The notes: a model not told the origin generated them from the sequence alone. DNA of 64,000 nt from Acanthacorydalis orientalis (GCA_034766995.1 CM068319.1:20060922-20124921), one strand, 5' to 3'; shown: positions 27,027-40,035, counted from the stretch's first letter. A program made the numbers and translations.

Positions 27027-27311
27027 ATAAACCGAAAACTCATTTACCCCTATGTGTTCTGTTTCACTATCTTACAAAACTTTCACATAATTAACCTTAC
27101 AGAAAATCAATGAAATCAATCAAGCAGAAACGAAACTATCGCCAATGTACTCTCCCGCCGTGGGGGTAATCAACCCTTATTCTATATCCTGTTTCGTGGT
27201 GAAATTGTGAAACTTACATACAATGTAACTGTGCTGCTATCTATATCCGAAACATGTATTACATCCTATGTTTCATGTCGGCAAACACCTAGTGGCCAAA
27301 AGCAGCAATGT

Positions 27312-27316
<5 letters not shown>
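27024..27316. other. TA-flanked island of unknown nature
   Basis: This 293-bp piece lies between two long (TA)n tracts and is clearly GC-richer in its middle, with CTCCCGCCGTGGGGGTAATC near 27150. No frame has both splice sites and coding character; the 67-codon frame from 27207 ends in TA repeat. It could be a conserved non-coding element or an old repeat insertion whose ends are the TA tracts. Confidence 0.35.

Positions 27317-27375
<59 letters not shown>
27316..27375. repeat. (TA)n microsatellite
   Basis: About 29 uninterrupted units; right border of the island. Confidence 0.95.
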
Positions 27376-27378
<3 letters not shown>

Positions 27379-27466
27379 TTGGCTTAAACTGCTCATTTTC
27401 AGTTCAGTGAGCATAACTAGTATGTACTAATTAACTTTCAGGGTGAATATATTTCTTTTCAAAAAA

Positions 27467-27520
27467 TGTATATATATATATATATACATATATACATACA
27501 TATATACATACATATATATA

Positions 27521-27594
<74 letters not shown>
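27467..27594. repeat. (TA)n microsatellite with CATA interruptions
   Basis: TA blocks broken by ACATACATA in the first half, then an uninterrupted run of more than thirty units. Confidence 0.95.
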
Positions 27595-27802
27595 ATTTTT
27601 TTAATGTTGTGCACATACATAAATCTTTATTTATTTCATTGTATCAGATATTTTTTATTCAGATATTGATTTTTCGAAGAAAATGATCTTTTAGCATGTT
27701 TACAACAAATAATGTATGTTCCATTTTGGGATTTGTTTTTCTCTTTTTATTTTTTTTTGATCAAATGTAGATTTTGTGTAGAAATACCTTATTTAACCTG
27801 TT

Positions 27803-27804
<2 letters not shown>

Positions 27805-27838
<34 letters not shown>
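27805..27838. repeat. (TA)n microsatellite
   Basis: About sixteen units. Confidence 0.9.
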
Positions 27839-27841
<3 letters not shown>

Positions 27842-29587
27842 TATCATTGTAAAATGCATGATACATTTTTAAATAAATTGAGGTAATCGAGTAACTAATT
27901 TATTAATAGTATTCAACTAGTACATTGAAATGGACTTTAGTAAAAATGAAATCTTTTAAAATATCTTATACTTATAATTACTTATTTATATCAACTTGAT
28001 TCAACGAAAGTAATTTTTTATGTAAAAATTTTGGTTATAATATTTTTTAAGATATGTTAACTTTCATTTTTAACCTAAACTATGGTATCTATAAGATCTC
28101 TTGTAATATTTTTTACATAATTAATTCAAATACATGAAACGATAATCATAGACCAATTTTCCATAATTAGTTAAATGACAGATTTCTTTCAAATTTTTCT
28201 CCTCTTAAAAGACTCTTTTTAAATTATTACTTTTGTTTTTGTTTAAATACAATAAAACATGAATTGTTGGAACACATTGTTTGTTTGAATTATCAATTAA
28301 TCGTATCTTCACTACCAATGGATGTGAATTAGTTCTTTGTGTTCTCTCCTCTCCACTCGTACATTTCTCCAATGGAGTCGTTATTCTTATCCATACAAAT
28401 CTGTTTCTAGTATATTTCTATCATTTATTATAATCATGTATCATATCTTTAAAATATGCATTAATTAAAAATTTTGTCTCATGAATATGATTTTTTTACT
28501 AATCGTATTATCAATTATATGAACTTCCTTGTAATTTATTAATTCAAACTTTTTTGATACTTTTGTGTATAAACACAAAAATAAAAGTTCTAAACTTAAG
28601 TATTTCTAAATTAATATCGTAATTGTTTATGTCTATACCTGTTATCACCTCTGAGTATTATCTTGCTGGTCTCGGTTTTTTCAATCACTCTAATTGAATT
28701 TTACATGAACGATTTCTACTTTTGATCTATATTGTCATGTTCTACTATGCATTTATTTTAATTATTAAATTATAAATAAAAATTATACTATACATATTTA
28801 AATTGAGTTCTTCCTTATTTTTTTTTCTTGTAAGATTAGGTATACTACTAAATAAACCTTACTAAATTTACTGACGAGAATTCAATTTTATAACATTTCA
28901 CATTTGAAATGTTAGTCAAATAAATCAACTAACTGTTTGAAATGAACTGAAATTTGAACAAAATCAAGTTTTTCAATATCATAAATTATTGTATCAATAA
29001 ATAGCTACCATACCTCCCTATAAATACTATTTTATCAATATATATATATTTAATTGTAATTAAATTAAGAATGTTTTTAAACATATAATATTTTTTAATT
29101 AAATATATAACTTGTATACTTTTACAGAGTTTTAAAATCATTAACTTAAAATTGTATATACAACTCACATTCATTCACGTAATGATACGTTTCAGTGTCT
29201 ACCATTTTCACAGTATAATCATTTGTTCATTAATCTTCTTGTACGAGTAGTGTTCACTACACTCTTTTCTACAAATATTTCTTTGTATACACATCTATCA
29301 GACTCATACATTTTTGCAAAAAAAAGGAAAAATAACAATATTTTATAGAACTTACAAATAGTGTACATACTGTAAATAATGTTATAATAACTTATGACTA
29401 AAAGTATTACTTTTTTTATTGAATAATGAATATAAAACAAATCAATACAGTTAAATGTATATCGAATGCTTCATTATTTAATACCTTTTTTAATAAAATA
29501 ACAGTTCTACTAATGTAATTTTTATCAAATAAAATTTAATAGATTTCTTGTGGAGTTTATTCATTATATATATATATATATATATAG

Positions 29588-29784
29588 GACCCTATAAGCT
29601 CTGCTGATCCATCACCAAGATGTGCACCTCCTCGAGGATCATGGGAAATTCTCCACAATTTATTAAAGTATTCCCTCTAACCGAGATTTTATTCAAAGGT
29701 TTGCGATGCGCGAATCATGGTCCCTGTGCTAGATACTCATTAACAGCAAAGGACCCTCACGTCTCTCAGATACTGAACTCGGGG
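29588..29784. other. TA-flanked GC-rich island, possible repeat insertion or exon relic
   Basis: About 197 bp with near-balanced composition, bounded on both sides by (TA)n. Directly after the left tract's AG, a + frame reads DPISSADPSPRCAPPRG... for about 30 codons before a stop, which looks protein-like, but no GT donor in the right phase follows. GGACCCT occurs near both ends (about 29588 and 29751). The minus strand also has short open frames. I do not recognise it as tRNA, snRNA or rRNA. A microsatellite-associated repeat or a decayed exon or processed fragment are both possible. Confidence 0.4.
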
Positions 29785-30505
29785 TATATATATATATATA
29801 TATATATTCATAGATATTATTTTTAATTATTATACATTTATGGATTTTTTACCGGAAATTTAATCAATATAAATTTAAGTTTCAAGAAAACCTTACTTTA
29901 AGTAACTAAATATGTTTTAACTCGTATATCTTTCATTAATATTCATGAAAAGGAGGCTTTAACTTTCATTGATTTTTAAACTCTTTTTAATAACGTTTAA
30001 TACATTCTTCCAGTTCAAATAATTTTTACTTCTTACAGAAAAAGTGCAACTTTGTATAATTAAAATAAAATTTCCTTAAAAGTCTAAAAACTGAACGTTT
30101 ACAAAAAAAGTATTGTTAAAAAAATTGCCTCAGTAGCAACTATTATATTATATTACACAATGTTGAATTCTTGATATGTTAAAAAATGAATTTAAAATAT
30201 TTAAAAATATACCAATTAAATTAAATTCCGTACATTTCTTTTAACGTCATCATATGTTTTTCAATGCAATTCTTTTAATATTGTAAAATGAAATTATAAT
30301 AATATTACATTAGACTATTGTCATTATTACATATAATTTTTAAGACAGGCACAAAAAATGTACATTTAAATTTTTTTACTTCATGAAATACGATAATACA
30401 TCTGTATGAATAATTTATATTTTAATGGATTTAATGGAAAATGGAATGCTATTTGATAAAGAATGTATTGTACGTACATACTTACCTACAAATACACACA
30501 TACAT

Positions 30506-30508
<3 letters not shown>

Positions 30509-30581
<73 letters not shown>

Positions 30582-30584
30582 TGT
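30509..30584. repeat. (TA)n-(TG)n compound microsatellite
   Basis: About twenty TA units followed by a long TG run with one TATG interruption. Confidence 0.95.
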
Positions 30585-30843
30585 AATGAATAAAAGTCAA
30601 CTAATATCATTATTATTTTAAGCGTAAATACATTAAAATATAATCTTATATAGAAAAATACATCATTATTTTGCAATATTAGTAGTAAATTTCATTTTAA
30701 TTGAACTTATAAATGAAAAGTATTTCTTGGTAATAATATTTCTTTCTAGTTGCTATTTATCTAAGTTGGGCATTTTTATTTTGTGGGAAAAAGTTATTAA
30801 CATTCTTTTTTCTAATTATTTTAATGGCGTTTGTATTTAATTA

Positions 30844-30848
<5 letters not shown>

Positions 30849-30890
<42 letters not shown>
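30849..30890. repeat. (TA)n microsatellite
   Basis: About 21 units. Confidence 0.93.
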
Positions 30891-30892
<2 letters not shown>

Positions 30893-32075
30893 TAAACGTT
30901 AACTACAATGCTGTTGGATATTATAATTATCAATGATTTAATTACTAATCATTTTAAAATGATATGAAATCTTTTAAAACTAAATTTACTCTTTTCCTAA
31001 AATATTCATCAAATATATTGGGAAACCTAATGCACAAAAAAGCATTGTCATGTTAAATTTGGAGTATATTATTCATGTTAAACATAACTTTCAGAATTAA
31101 TAATAATATGAAAATAATTAACTAAAAACATTGTAGAAAAAGAAAATCATATATTCATGTTGTAGATTTCCAATTATCATTTATAACTGCTTTTGCTTTT
31201 TGCAAAAAATGTAAATATTAGCGATTTTCAGCTATTATCTGTACTTTCGATGGTAGTATCCGCAATACATTCTCAAGTATTTATTATACATCCAATTGTT
31301 TGATAATTCAACATTATTGGTGACTTATAAAATAATAATTGAGTGCTGGTTACAAATAATTGTTAGTTTCTAAAATTAATATGAAAATCTTTCTTCATAT
31401 TTTTTTATATTATATGACACTTAGTTTTATTGTTTAATTTATTTCACACCACATGTATTTTATAGTGCATGGGCTTTGAAATAAATTAAATATTAATAAA
31501 GTATACACTTTTGTGTATTCTTTATATCAGAATAAAATGAACAGACACAAAAAAGAAAAAAATATTTCCTTTAGTTTTTCTTAAATAAATCTTTTCACTT
31601 TAAAATTATTCACTTAAAGCCATGTTCTATCTTGCCATGTCATAAATTTTAAGCTTGGTTTCAAGATTTCTAAAATGTTTTAGATACTTTGGCACTTTTA
31701 ATGCAGTCATTGTAATAATTTACAACAGCTATGAATTTCACGTATGCAAATTCACTGTTTCAATGACCTTACAAAAACCCGAAACAATTTCACTTGAGCC
31801 ATATTACAAGCATAAGCTCTTTTAATTCAACCGTCTTCCTTAAAACTTGGCAACGATTCATTTTCCGCAGTAAATCTGTTAATCTTATACATAACGTTTA
31901 TCTTTTTTAAACAGCTTCGAATATTCTTCGGAGTTCATTGTTTTTAAAAGTAACTTCTAGCTTTTTTAAAAAAGAAATAATATACTTGCACTTAAACATA
32001 TTCTTAAGCAGTTTTGAAAAAAATATGAGTGTTTATAGTTTAATCCATGTTTATCTTTTTTAGTGTTATATACAT

Positions 32076-32081
<6 letters not shown>

Positions 32082-32127
<46 letters not shown>
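32082..32127. repeat. (TA)n microsatellite
   Basis: About 23 units, preceded by ACATACACAC. Confidence 0.93.
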
Positions 32128-32129
<2 letters not shown>

Positions 32130-32284
32130 AAGATTTAGTAGAGAAATGTTAGTGATTAATTAATACTTTTATTTATAGTGTATTGGATTAATATATGTTT
32201 TCTTGAAAAAACGTACAGTAAAGTAATCTTGTTTAAACCAATAATCGCACCATGTCTAACTCTCTCTTTCTCATTAAATATAAC

Positions 32285-32291
<7 letters not shown>

Positions 32292-32335
<44 letters not shown>
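32292..32335. repeat. (TA)n microsatellite
   Basis: About 22 units, just upstream of the second CpG-rich start region. Confidence 0.93.
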
Positions 32336-32337
<2 letters not shown>

Positions 32338-32579
32338 TTTCTTTTCTCGTTCTCACACAATAAATTAATTTCTTTGGAATAAATCTTTCGTTTCTTACCA
32401 ATTTTTCTAATGTAAGAAGACAGAGAGCGCGTTTGGATGAACAAAGTGTAAGTCCTGCAACATTGAAACGAAACGTAAAGCGTACGAAAGAAAATAACAC
32501 TGAAACAATTCAAAGTTAAAAATAACATGTTAGAGAGAGAGACCACAAACAATAATTCTGTTTCGGTCGCAAATTCCGA

Positions 32580-33289
32580 CATTATTACTGATCACGTAGT
32601 CTACTCTGTAGCACCCAGTATCCGTAAATCATCGTGAGATTTCCATAAAAGACGCACATACGTCAGGTACATTCTGAACGCAAGTGTCGTCTCTCTCTAA
32701 AGTAGTGGGGACTGTGTATTCATACTATTTTTGGTTGTGTACCTTTATACCCAGCGTGACTCAGCTGACAGATACTTGTGTGCAGTGTGGCTAAAAGCAC
32801 ACAGCAGCGAAAATAACGTGTCCTTTTACATAACCCGTTTTCGTTTTCAATCGTTCGTTCGTTTTTGTTTCGTTCCGTTTAACGACCGTTATATTCATCT
32901 GTGGATATTTATTTATACGTGCAGTGATATGAACACAAATTACGTTACTGGTTGTGTGCCAAGTGTGTCGAGCTTTTTTCGTATGGAACGTGCGTCGGTC
33001 TTCATTTCGTTAAAATATCGTTAAACGATCATATAGTTTAACGATTTGTGAAGCTAATAGTTTCTTGTTATTGTGTGCAATACAGAAATATGTTATTCGA
33101 TTTCATTAATATTAGAAAGTCAGATGGATTCGCGTGATATTATATATATTTATATAAGTATTTGTAAAAAATGTTGTTAGTATTTTTGAATCATATTTAT
33201 CTAGTGTCTAGTTTTGATAGTATTTGAAAATTATTAACGTAGATATTTTCTGTGTTTTATCAATAACGAGTTTTGTGATTGTTATCAAG
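32580..33289 (+). promoter_or_regulatory. Second CpG-rich start region / 5' UTR exon candidate
   Basis: Roughly 450 bp (about 32580-33030) stand out as CpG-bearing, with repeated TTCG units in the run around 32850-32880. Initiator-like TCATAC (32719) and CAGTG (32784) occur but neither is a perfect match. The sequence stays without long meaningful frames to a good donor, AAG|GTAAAT, at 33289/33290. The picture fits an untranslated first exon of about 0.5 kb spliced forward, perhaps an alternative promoter for the gene whose exons lie at 8.8 and 13.5 kb, placed upstream of the exon at 45015. The 97-codon frame at 32731-33024 has no domain and I do not call it coding. Confidence 0.42.
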
Positions 33290-33381
33290 GTAAATATTAC
33301 ACGTGAGTTGTACGTAACTAACAACAAAAATCAACATATATCACCATTTACCTTTTTTTTTATCTTAGCGTTCGAATATAC

Positions 33382-33385
<4 letters not shown>

Positions 33386-33425
<40 letters not shown>
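33386..33425. repeat. (TA)n microsatellite
   Basis: About twenty units. Confidence 0.93.
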
Positions 33426-33429
<4 letters not shown>

Positions 33430-34323
33430 AAACCTACAAAGAGTCTGATAATATGTATAATTCAAAATATACTCTCCATGATGGTAATTTCTATTTGCTT
33501 ATAAATAAATAAATAAATGGTATACAAAATACATTTAATTTTCTATATAGTGGTTTAAAATCAATATCTGGAAATTAATTAATCTTAATTGGTTGATTAC
33601 ATTGATCACATGTTAGTTGTCATGAAAAATCAATTCTTATTAGAATTGGCAATTTTAGAAAATTCAATAAAATAAACAAAAATTATGATAAAATTTATAG
33701 AATGAATTATTGTCTATATTTCGTTGTGGATATTATGGTAAGAAATTTCGTCAAGCTGGAACAATTTTACTTTTAATAAGAATTATCTATATCAAATATT
33801 GTCTTTCTTTAATTACAAACTTTGATATATTCTCTATTTTTCACACATGCACATACAAGGTTCTATAGTAAATTTAATCAGTTTTAAAGATTTTATTTAT
33901 TTAGTTGTTTGAAAGTCGTTTTTAAACATTTTTATATGAACATTAAAAAAAGCATTAATGTTTTTAAGAAATAATTATTATATTTATTATTATAATAGTT
34001 TTTAATCTATTATAGATGTGATATTATTTTTTTTATATATTAATAATTAATTTTTTTTCTAATAAAAGAACGTAATACTTTTTTAAATATGCAAATAGTA
34101 TATAATTTGATAAAATTTATAATATAATCATTTTAATTGTTTCATTTACCTGTCTTTAAGCTTTTGTTACAATTTTATACAATAATACTTTTCGGTTTAT
34201 AATAATTACTATTTTTTAATATCTGATTTAAAAATAATGCAAAACTACTGTAACTCTAGAGTATATTTTTAAAAGAAAAGTGTTTAAATTATCATTTGTA
34301 TAATAATAAAAAAAATTGTAATG

Positions 34324-34324
<1 letters not shown>

Positions 34325-34368
<44 letters not shown>

Positions 34369-34371
34369 TAT
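34325..34371. repeat. (TA)n microsatellite
   Basis: TA units with a single CATATA interruption near the end. Confidence 0.92.
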
Positions 34372-34850
34372 AAATGTAACATTGATTTAAATACTTTCTT
34401 CTCTAGATTGTTCCAATTATTGTCGGAAGACCTAATCTTTCTGTTATACAGTACTAACTGCATTTTGCTGAAGATTCTCTACGACTTAGATTTTCGAATG
34501 GTTAAATAATAAAAATTCGAAAAAAATTCCTATGCTATTGAGAATAACACTGATTCTTGCTTCTCAATGTACTAACTTGCATTCCACGAGTTCCCTACAT
34601 TCTGACGAGTTTCTGAAATCTTTCATAGTTATTAATCAAACTTCTTACTCGCCTGATTTGTTACATTATCATATGATTTTTACTTTATAAACTAATATTT
34701 AAAATTAAAGGCACGCGTTTTGATAACAAAGATCCAGTCAAAAAGTAGCCACCAACTTTTTAGAGATTATCAAAAAAAAAATTATGTAATAAGATTTTAA
34801 AATCATTATGAATATTAATATGAGCTTATAATTGTAAATCGAATGTATTT

Positions 34851-34894
<44 letters not shown>

Positions 34895-35093
34895 GATGTA
34901 TGAAAATGAAGAAAAAATAAATGCATTCATTTGCTATCATACCGTAATGAACTTTTTGAAAATATTTTAAATTTAAATAATTTACAATATTTTTTAATAA
35001 GTTGAAATAATTTATAAATTTCAAAATATTACTGTCGAGAAAGTTAATAGATGCGGTTGTAGACGAATTTAATAATTGATGTTTTGTTATATT

Positions 35094-35095
<2 letters not shown>

Positions 35096-35159
<64 letters not shown>
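35096..35159. repeat. (TA)n-(CA)n compound microsatellite
   Basis: About 27 TA units then four CA units; the only TA-then-CA order I noticed among the long tracts. Confidence 0.93.
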
Positions 35160-36046
35160 TTACCTAATTAAGAATGCATTGATATAAACCTTATTGAATA
35201 TGTTCTAAACTATTCGAATATACTCTCAAACACTAACACATTTACATTGGTTTTAAAATTTACTGGCTTTATCAACTTGGATTATTTATGTCTGGCAATG
35301 AAAGCTCATTTATTCGCATTTCTTCTTATTCTTTCTTTTTTCTTAACTCGCTTCAGACTTTTTAAAACATTGAAAAATGGTTTTAAGATGACATCGTACC
35401 CAACTTTTTATTCTTTAAAGTTGTACAGTCAGATTTTTTTTATATCGTCTATATTTAAATCAATTCTCAACGTTGCTATTACAGTTTTTAATGCTTTTGT
35501 ATAAAAACAGTATATATTTGTGGTGTATAATTATTAAAAATACCTTTTTGAATTATTATTAAATAATTCACTAATTAGTAACTAAATTTAATTAATAGAA
35601 ATAATTAGTTTTTATAAATTTCATTTATATCAATTTTTAAAAATATTACTAAATTTTATTATATTTTTAATGATAATAAATATAAAATATGAATAATTTA
35701 TTTGTTTTCGTTAGTACGAATAAATGTTTAATTTGCCAATTTTATTATTTATGATTTTGTGAGAATTATAAAACAATAACTGCTTTGTCAATTGTCCTTG
35801 AAATAACATACATCGCAAATCACATTATTGTGAAATATTTTTAGATTCAGATATAGTACAAAAACGAATACTTTTAGGAATACATTAGCGTCGTAACTAG
35901 TTGTAACTTTGAAAAATAAACTTCAAGGATGAAAATAAGGAATATATGTTTATGTAACAGATACTTTAGTAAAAATCTGTGTAAGAATTTAAAATGTTTA
36001 TTTTATACTTTTTCAATCATTTGTGACACTTCCAAAAGAAATCAAA

Positions 36047-36050
<4 letters not shown>

Positions 36051-36083
<33 letters not shown>

Positions 36084-36118
36084 AGTGTGTGTATGTGTGT
36101 GTGTATGTATGTGTATAT
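36051..36118. repeat. (TA)n-(GT)n compound microsatellite
   Basis: About thirteen TA units followed by imperfect GT/GTAT units. Confidence 0.92.
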
Positions 36119-36443
36119 ACTTTCAAAGTTATTTTTCTATATATAAATATTTTGCATTTTACTTGAAAAAATGATTAACATTTATATTTAATTTATTCAA
36201 ATACTCTTATTATTTTTCCAAAAAAATTGTTTAGATATTGAAATATTATAAGAATACTCTATTTTTAATTCCATGTATGATATAATTTATTTATATTTTT
36301 TTTCGTTTATAAATCTAAAATCTGTTACTACTAATAACTTTCAAGTCATGTTCCTTAAAGGAAGATTGAACATCTCAGTTGACTTTCTTGTTTGATTAAT
36401 AACACTGCATCTTTGTCATTTAATGCCTTTACTTCTAGTTTAT

Positions 36444-36456
<13 letters not shown>

Positions 36457-36513
<57 letters not shown>
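36457..36513. repeat. (TTA)n-(TA)n repeat
   Basis: Five TTA trinucleotides lead into about 27 TA units. Confidence 0.93.
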
Positions 36514-36515
<2 letters not shown>

Positions 36516-37196
36516 CATTATTAAAGTTTAAATTTGAAACGATTATGTATTACTATATAAATATACGTACTTAAATGTGATTTTAAATGATGTACTGCAC
36601 CGTATTTGAATTTATGATGATTAAATATAGTATAGTAATATTTAATAACAAATACAGAACTTTATTATATTTAAAAAGACTAAGTCAATAAAATACAAAT
36701 TTAAAATATTTTATTTATATATTTATTATAAATGCAGAGTTCAATAAAGTCTTAGCATCGAAAAATGAATTATTTAATCACAATAAATATTTTAAATTGG
36801 CATCAATGAATAGAAATAAATAATTTATAGAGTTAATTTAATTTTATTCGTGTGATTTATGTTTTATCTATATTAAAGAAAAAAATTGAAAATTGTTTTG
36901 GTGTTATTATTGAGAATTGAATATCAATTAGGATGCAATCCTTGTCAGGTCAATAATAACTTAAGCTTCTTATTCTTGTTATGAGTTATAATCCAATTGT
37001 AAAACATATTACCTTCGTTTAAATACTAGAAAATTAAATTTTGATACAAATGTTTAATCAAAAAATATGCATTTATCATCAACACTTAACGGTTTCGGTT
37101 CTTGATGTTAGATTGAAAAGAATTCAAAAGAAAAAATAAGAAAAATATGAAAAATATTCTTTAATCTATATTAAAATACCAAATTATATATTAAAA

Positions 37197-37198
<2 letters not shown>

Positions 37199-37278
<80 letters not shown>
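37199..37278. repeat. (TA)n microsatellite, 80 bp
   Basis: TA tract with one GCATAT interruption in the middle. Confidence 0.95.
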
Positions 37279-37280
<2 letters not shown>

Positions 37281-37688
37281 ACTGGAGGAAATGGGAATAT
37301 GTATGTATAGTTTTGCTTTTAATAATGATGTTTCGCTTAACAAAGATTTTAACAAAAAAAAGGTTATATTATAAGTAAATGACATGTATCAATAAATGCT
37401 TTCATCTACAGAATATAGTTATTAAATTATAAAATATTAACTCTCATACATCCACACAGTATTATAAATCGCGTTTATAGTATTTTGCAAAATAATACTT
37501 GTTTTACTAAAATTCAAATTATGATTCTGTTGCGTGACGTTTTATTAAAGATTTTTCGTATTCGTGACAGAATTCGTTTAATTTAGAATTTTACGTAAAT
37601 ATGCTCTTTTTTATACGTGTTGATTATACGTATATGTTTACTGAACAAGTAGAAAATATTCTGTTATTTTGAAAATGTGTTGTTTTAC

Positions 37689-37743
<55 letters not shown>

Positions 37744-37754
37744 GTATATATATG
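37689..37754. repeat. (TA)n microsatellite with TGTATATA tail
   Basis: About 22 TA units, then three GTATATAT units. Confidence 0.93.
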
Positions 37755-37978
37755 CGAAGTTGAAAAGTTGTATACATAAATTAAAAGTATAATCATCAAG
37801 TGAAAGCATGGTTAAACGAAACATCTAGTGAATTAACTTTATTAAAAGTGAACTTTGAGTCAAATTGTACACTTATCATCAATAATTTATATCAAAAGAA
37901 ATGTACCTATTCCGTGTATTATTATAAATAAATATACCGTTACTTATTATAAGTAAATATACCTATAATTTTCTATTT

Positions 37979-38009
37979 TTCTCTCTCTCTCTATCTATAT
38001 ATCTATATA

Positions 38010-38049
<40 letters not shown>
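37979..38049. repeat. (CT)n-(TATC)n-(TA)n compound microsatellite
   Basis: CT units, then CTAT/CTATATAT units, then TA. This is the reverse-strand equivalent of TA-then-GA and is the only tract of that orientation I noticed. Confidence 0.93.
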
Positions 38050-38050
<1 letters not shown>

Positions 38051-38909
38051 TTCAATATCTTATCATCATATAAGATATATGGTAATTATACAAGTACTAG
38101 TTAGTAATTTTCCATTAATAATTTCTTCACTCATCTCTGTTTTAGACTATTCTCTATGTTATACTTAAAAACTCAAGACAAAAGTTTAAGTGTTGTCCAA
38201 CTATCTTTGTATTATTTTACATAATCTGTTTGACAGGTTTTTCCTAAATTCTACAATTTTCTAGAATTTATATTTTGCATAATTTTCAAGAGAAGTTATA
38301 GAATTCGAATATGTACGACACGTTCTATTGTTTGATTTTCCATAGATATAATAACGATATATAATTTAATTATGATTTTCGTGAAAAAAAAATTTTTCCT
38401 TACAGAAATACATTCTTAAAACATTAATTATCACCTCCTCACTCTTACAAATAAGCCAGTTTTTTACGTGGTGTAAAAAAAACTAAGAACTGCAAACATG
38501 TATTCATTTTCGTTAATATATATACATTGATATACAATTATATTCTTATAACATGATTTATAACTATTTTTGTTCGTCATTTACACCTTACAATTTATTT
38601 TTCATAGCTTCGTGTGTTCGTAACTGACAATCCCAATAAATTATTTTCAATACCACTTCACGTTTTCCATTTGGATGTATAATTGGTTTATTATCATTTC
38701 TTATGCCTCATGTCATAAGTTTGGTTTTCCTGTAGTTCATTTTCAAACCGAAATCGTCACTCATTTCTTCCGAACTGCCTAGAAAAAGTAATATGTTATA
38801 TCTTCGTTTAGTGAATTAATCTGATGACATATTTTAAGTTAGATATTTGTGATTTCTGATTATTATTTTCAGAATCATTTCAATCATCTAATACTTGTCT
38901 CATATCGTC

Positions 38910-38945
38910 TTTATATATATATATATATATATATATTGTATATAC

Positions 38946-38990
<45 letters not shown>

Positions 38991-38998
38991 TATATGTA
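38910..38998. repeat. Two adjacent (TA)n tracts
   Basis: Two TA blocks separated by TTGTATATACGAA, ending in AAATAAATAAATA just before the mariner end. Confidence 0.92.
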
Positions 38999-39011
38999 TA
39001 TGTATAATATA

Positions 39012-39490
39012 TTAGGTGTAAAAATTATTAATTCTGTAACTTTAAATTGACTCAGTGTTAACTCTGTTCCAAATTAAAATATTTTTTCATCGTCTTAAGA
39101 TTTTGAAGTGTCAACCTTAACATCACACAAAGTATCAACTAAGCAGTTTGCATAACCTCACAAAACAGTAGTATACACGATGGCGTCCGAAAAACAGCAT
39201 TAAAAAAATGCTACTATAGTCGCAGAAATGATTTTTTCCGCCTTGAAGGAAGAGTTTGTGACATATGAAACATGCAAAAAATGATAAAATACTGGAATAT
39301 GTTCAAAAATGTATTACGACTTCATCGACTCAAAGCCGCCATCTTTTTTTGGAATAAGAGATTCGTTACTTACCAGATAAATTAAACAAAGTTATACAAA
39401 ATGATGAGGAATATTTTCAGAATTGAAATGTATTCCATTTTTTATGTACAACCATTCTCTATAAAACAGACGCCAAATTAATATGCACAC

Positions 39491-39494
<4 letters not shown>
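39012..39494 (+). mobile_element. Internally deleted mariner-family transposon remnant
   Basis: The element begins TTAGGTGTAAAAATTATTAAT and ends with a sequence whose complement begins TTAGGTGTGCATATTAAT; the two inverted ends share TTAGGTGT and ATTAAT. TA lies on each side (39010-39011 and 39495-39496), the target duplication of this superfamily. Inside, ATG at 39180 opens MASEKQH followed by a stop, then in the same frame NATIVAEMIFSALKEEF and VTYETCKK, resembling the mariner N-terminal DNA-binding region. After a large deletion, another frame at 39367-39423 reads YLPDKLNKVIQNDEEYF, like the conserved mariner C-terminus, with a TGA at 39424. At 483 bp versus about 1.3 kb for a complete mariner, the catalytic core is missing. 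It is dead for coding, with several stops and a frame change. Confidence 0.88.

Positions 39495-39521
<27 letters not shown>
39495..39521. repeat. (TA)n tract abutting the mariner
   Basis: About thirteen TA units starting exactly at the transposon's right end, so the TA target duplication merges with the microsatellite. Confidence 0.9.
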
Positions 39522-39529
<8 letters not shown>

Positions 39530-39952
39530 GTATTTACAAATAAAACTGAGTTCGTTATTTGATATCTGATATTTCAATAAGAAGAAAAAGATGTAATCTA
39601 ATGATATCGTTTTATTAATTTAAAATTGAATAACAAATATAATAAGGCAATTTAGATATAATGAAGAATAAATATTAAAGTAAAATAAATCATAAATAAA
39701 CATTCCATAAATAACGAATGAAAGATCGATAGTTACTCATTTTTATATAAAAAAAAACGAATATGAAATAAAAAAACACTCTTACCTTTTTTTATTTTGA
39801 ATTTTTATTCAATATGTCATAATATCCCATTTTCACGTCTAAATACATGCTTTACAACATCTTTCATAAATTTTATATTTTTTTTCAAAAAAAAACTGGA
39901 ATACATGTCCACTTGTCTTTCTATGCTTCTACCAACTGTGGCATTGTTAATG

Positions 39953-39955
<3 letters not shown>

Positions 39956-40035
<80 letters not shown>

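Larger units (their letters stand above)
13722..32570. other. Long non-coding stretch, probably intronic
   Basis: About 19 kb without a supportable exon. It contains many (TA)n tracts, CpG/GC-richer patches at 14640-14690, 16270-16700, 19090-19450 and 20690-20990, a hairpin at 20042-20109, and GC-richer islands at 27024-27316 and 29588-29784 that are flanked by TA tracts. If the exon at 45015 follows the one at 13548, this is part of a 31-kb intron. Confidence 0.5.

Noticed and set aside
32731..33024. 97-codon frame beginning MVVYLYTQRD
   Set aside because: No domain or coding bias; the block looks like untranslated first-exon sequence.
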